DNA of 64,000 bases, from contig CM064670.1 in the NCBI GenBank assembly GCA_032717465.1, forward strand, positions 14,786,431-14,850,430, in the 5' to 3' direction. The notes beneath the pieces were generated by a model. It made no database searches and was not told the DNA's origin. It saw only the letters and a program-made list of their open reading frames with translations. Source of the stretch: Coenobita brevimanus (taxonomy: Eukaryota > Arthropoda > Malacostraca > Decapoda > Coenobitidae). Below are positions 63,721 through 64,000 of the stretch, one piece after another (position 1 is the first letter of the stretch; the number at the start of each line of letters is the position of its first letter). Position numbers and translations under genes: made by a program.

Positions 63721-63818
63721 GACGTACTTTGAAGGGGACATCTAATGTATGCACCTAATGTTCAATAATATACTGTACTATTATTCGAATGTTCACCAAA
63801 CTTTTTCATTGCTCTTCG

Positions 63819-64000
63819 TATAAAAGGTTGGGGTGAGGCTGGATCAAAATCAAGAAGGAAAAAAGTGGAAGAACTACAGACATCACACCAAGTGATCTGT
63901 GTCAGATCATCATCCATCACTCACATAACCTCCCACAATCAGTTAAGGTCTTTAACCTTAAGAAATTGCATATCCTTTTTTTTTCTTGTTGCAAGCAGAT
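63819..64000. other. Unassigned sequence at window end
   Basis: No recognisable feature. Confidence 0.5.

Larger units (their letters stand above)
62762..63818 (+). mobile_element. mariner element, internally deleted, with LINE C inside
   Basis: The ends CGAGGAGTGATCAAAAAGTT and, as complement of the right end, CGAAGAGCAATGAAAAAGTT are inverted, and TA flanks both (62760-62761, 63819-63820). Between them are transposase remnants on the plus strand and a LINE C fragment. The region equivalent to the first half of the transposase is missing. Confidence 0.88.

Noticed and set aside
1..64000. Endogenous viral sequences or LTR retrotransposons
   Set aside because: I saw no integrase, protease, envelope-like or long terminal repeat signatures; all RT remnants carry non-LTR motifs.

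Overview
This window looks like one stretch of a large, repeat-choked animal gene, most likely from an arthropod and probably a decapod crustacean. That call rests on three things. Interstitial TTAGG repeats (the arthropod telomere unit) are present. A SINE carries an arthropod-like 5S rRNA segment. The mobile-element mix (several LINE families, Tigger/pogo, Tc1, mariner and piggyBac-like elements, many microsatellite tails) fits. The species itself is inference. There are no bacterial features and no CRISPR.

The only host gene I can support is on the minus strand. Three exons (35646-35840, 19630-19747, 7921-8115) have clean splice sites and compatible phases. Together they encode the inter-RRM linker, the whole second RRM and the start of the following Gly/Met/Leu-rich region of an hnRNP M / MYEF2 / Rumpelstiltskin-type RNA-binding protein. 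The introns are about 15.9 kb and 11.5 kb. I did not find the exons for RRM1 or RRM3.

Almost everything else is transposable elements, many nested. I name the LINE families A to F for this report. A has a (ATAG)n tail; E, related to A, has a (GAT)n tail; C has an (AAAACG)n tail and a Cys/His cluster; D has a poly-A tail; B and F are CR1-like, and their 3' ends contain a run of short AC-rich repeats.

Layout. 1-7.9 kb: Tigger relic, SINEs, a piggyBac-like MITE. 7.9-8.1 kb: exon. 8.3-10.1 kb: SINE split by a piggyBac-like element. 12.3-19.2 kb: LINE E with a SINE and a Tigger inside it, the Tigger in turn holding a Tc1. 19.6 kb: exon. 19.8-34.6 kb: one old LINE B cut into about eight pieces by later insertions. 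35.6 kb: exon. 35.9-45.7 kb: LINE A, LINE D and Tigger fragments. 46.2-49.6 kb: Tigger containing LINE A. 49.6-51.8 kb: SINEs and LINE A. 51.9-55.2 kb: Tigger with a decayed transposase that is itself split by a piggyBac-like element. 55.2-59.5 kb: an intact-looking LINE F with one 1265-codon ORF. 59.5-62.1 kb: second LINE B. 62.8-63.8 kb: mariner split by LINE C.

I see no new multi-gene system. The most unusual items are two LINE insertions built from two different element families, the single-ORF LINE F that fuses an ORF1-like domain to endonuclease and reverse transcriptase, and modular SINEs (including one with a 5S rRNA head) that share tails with a LINE.
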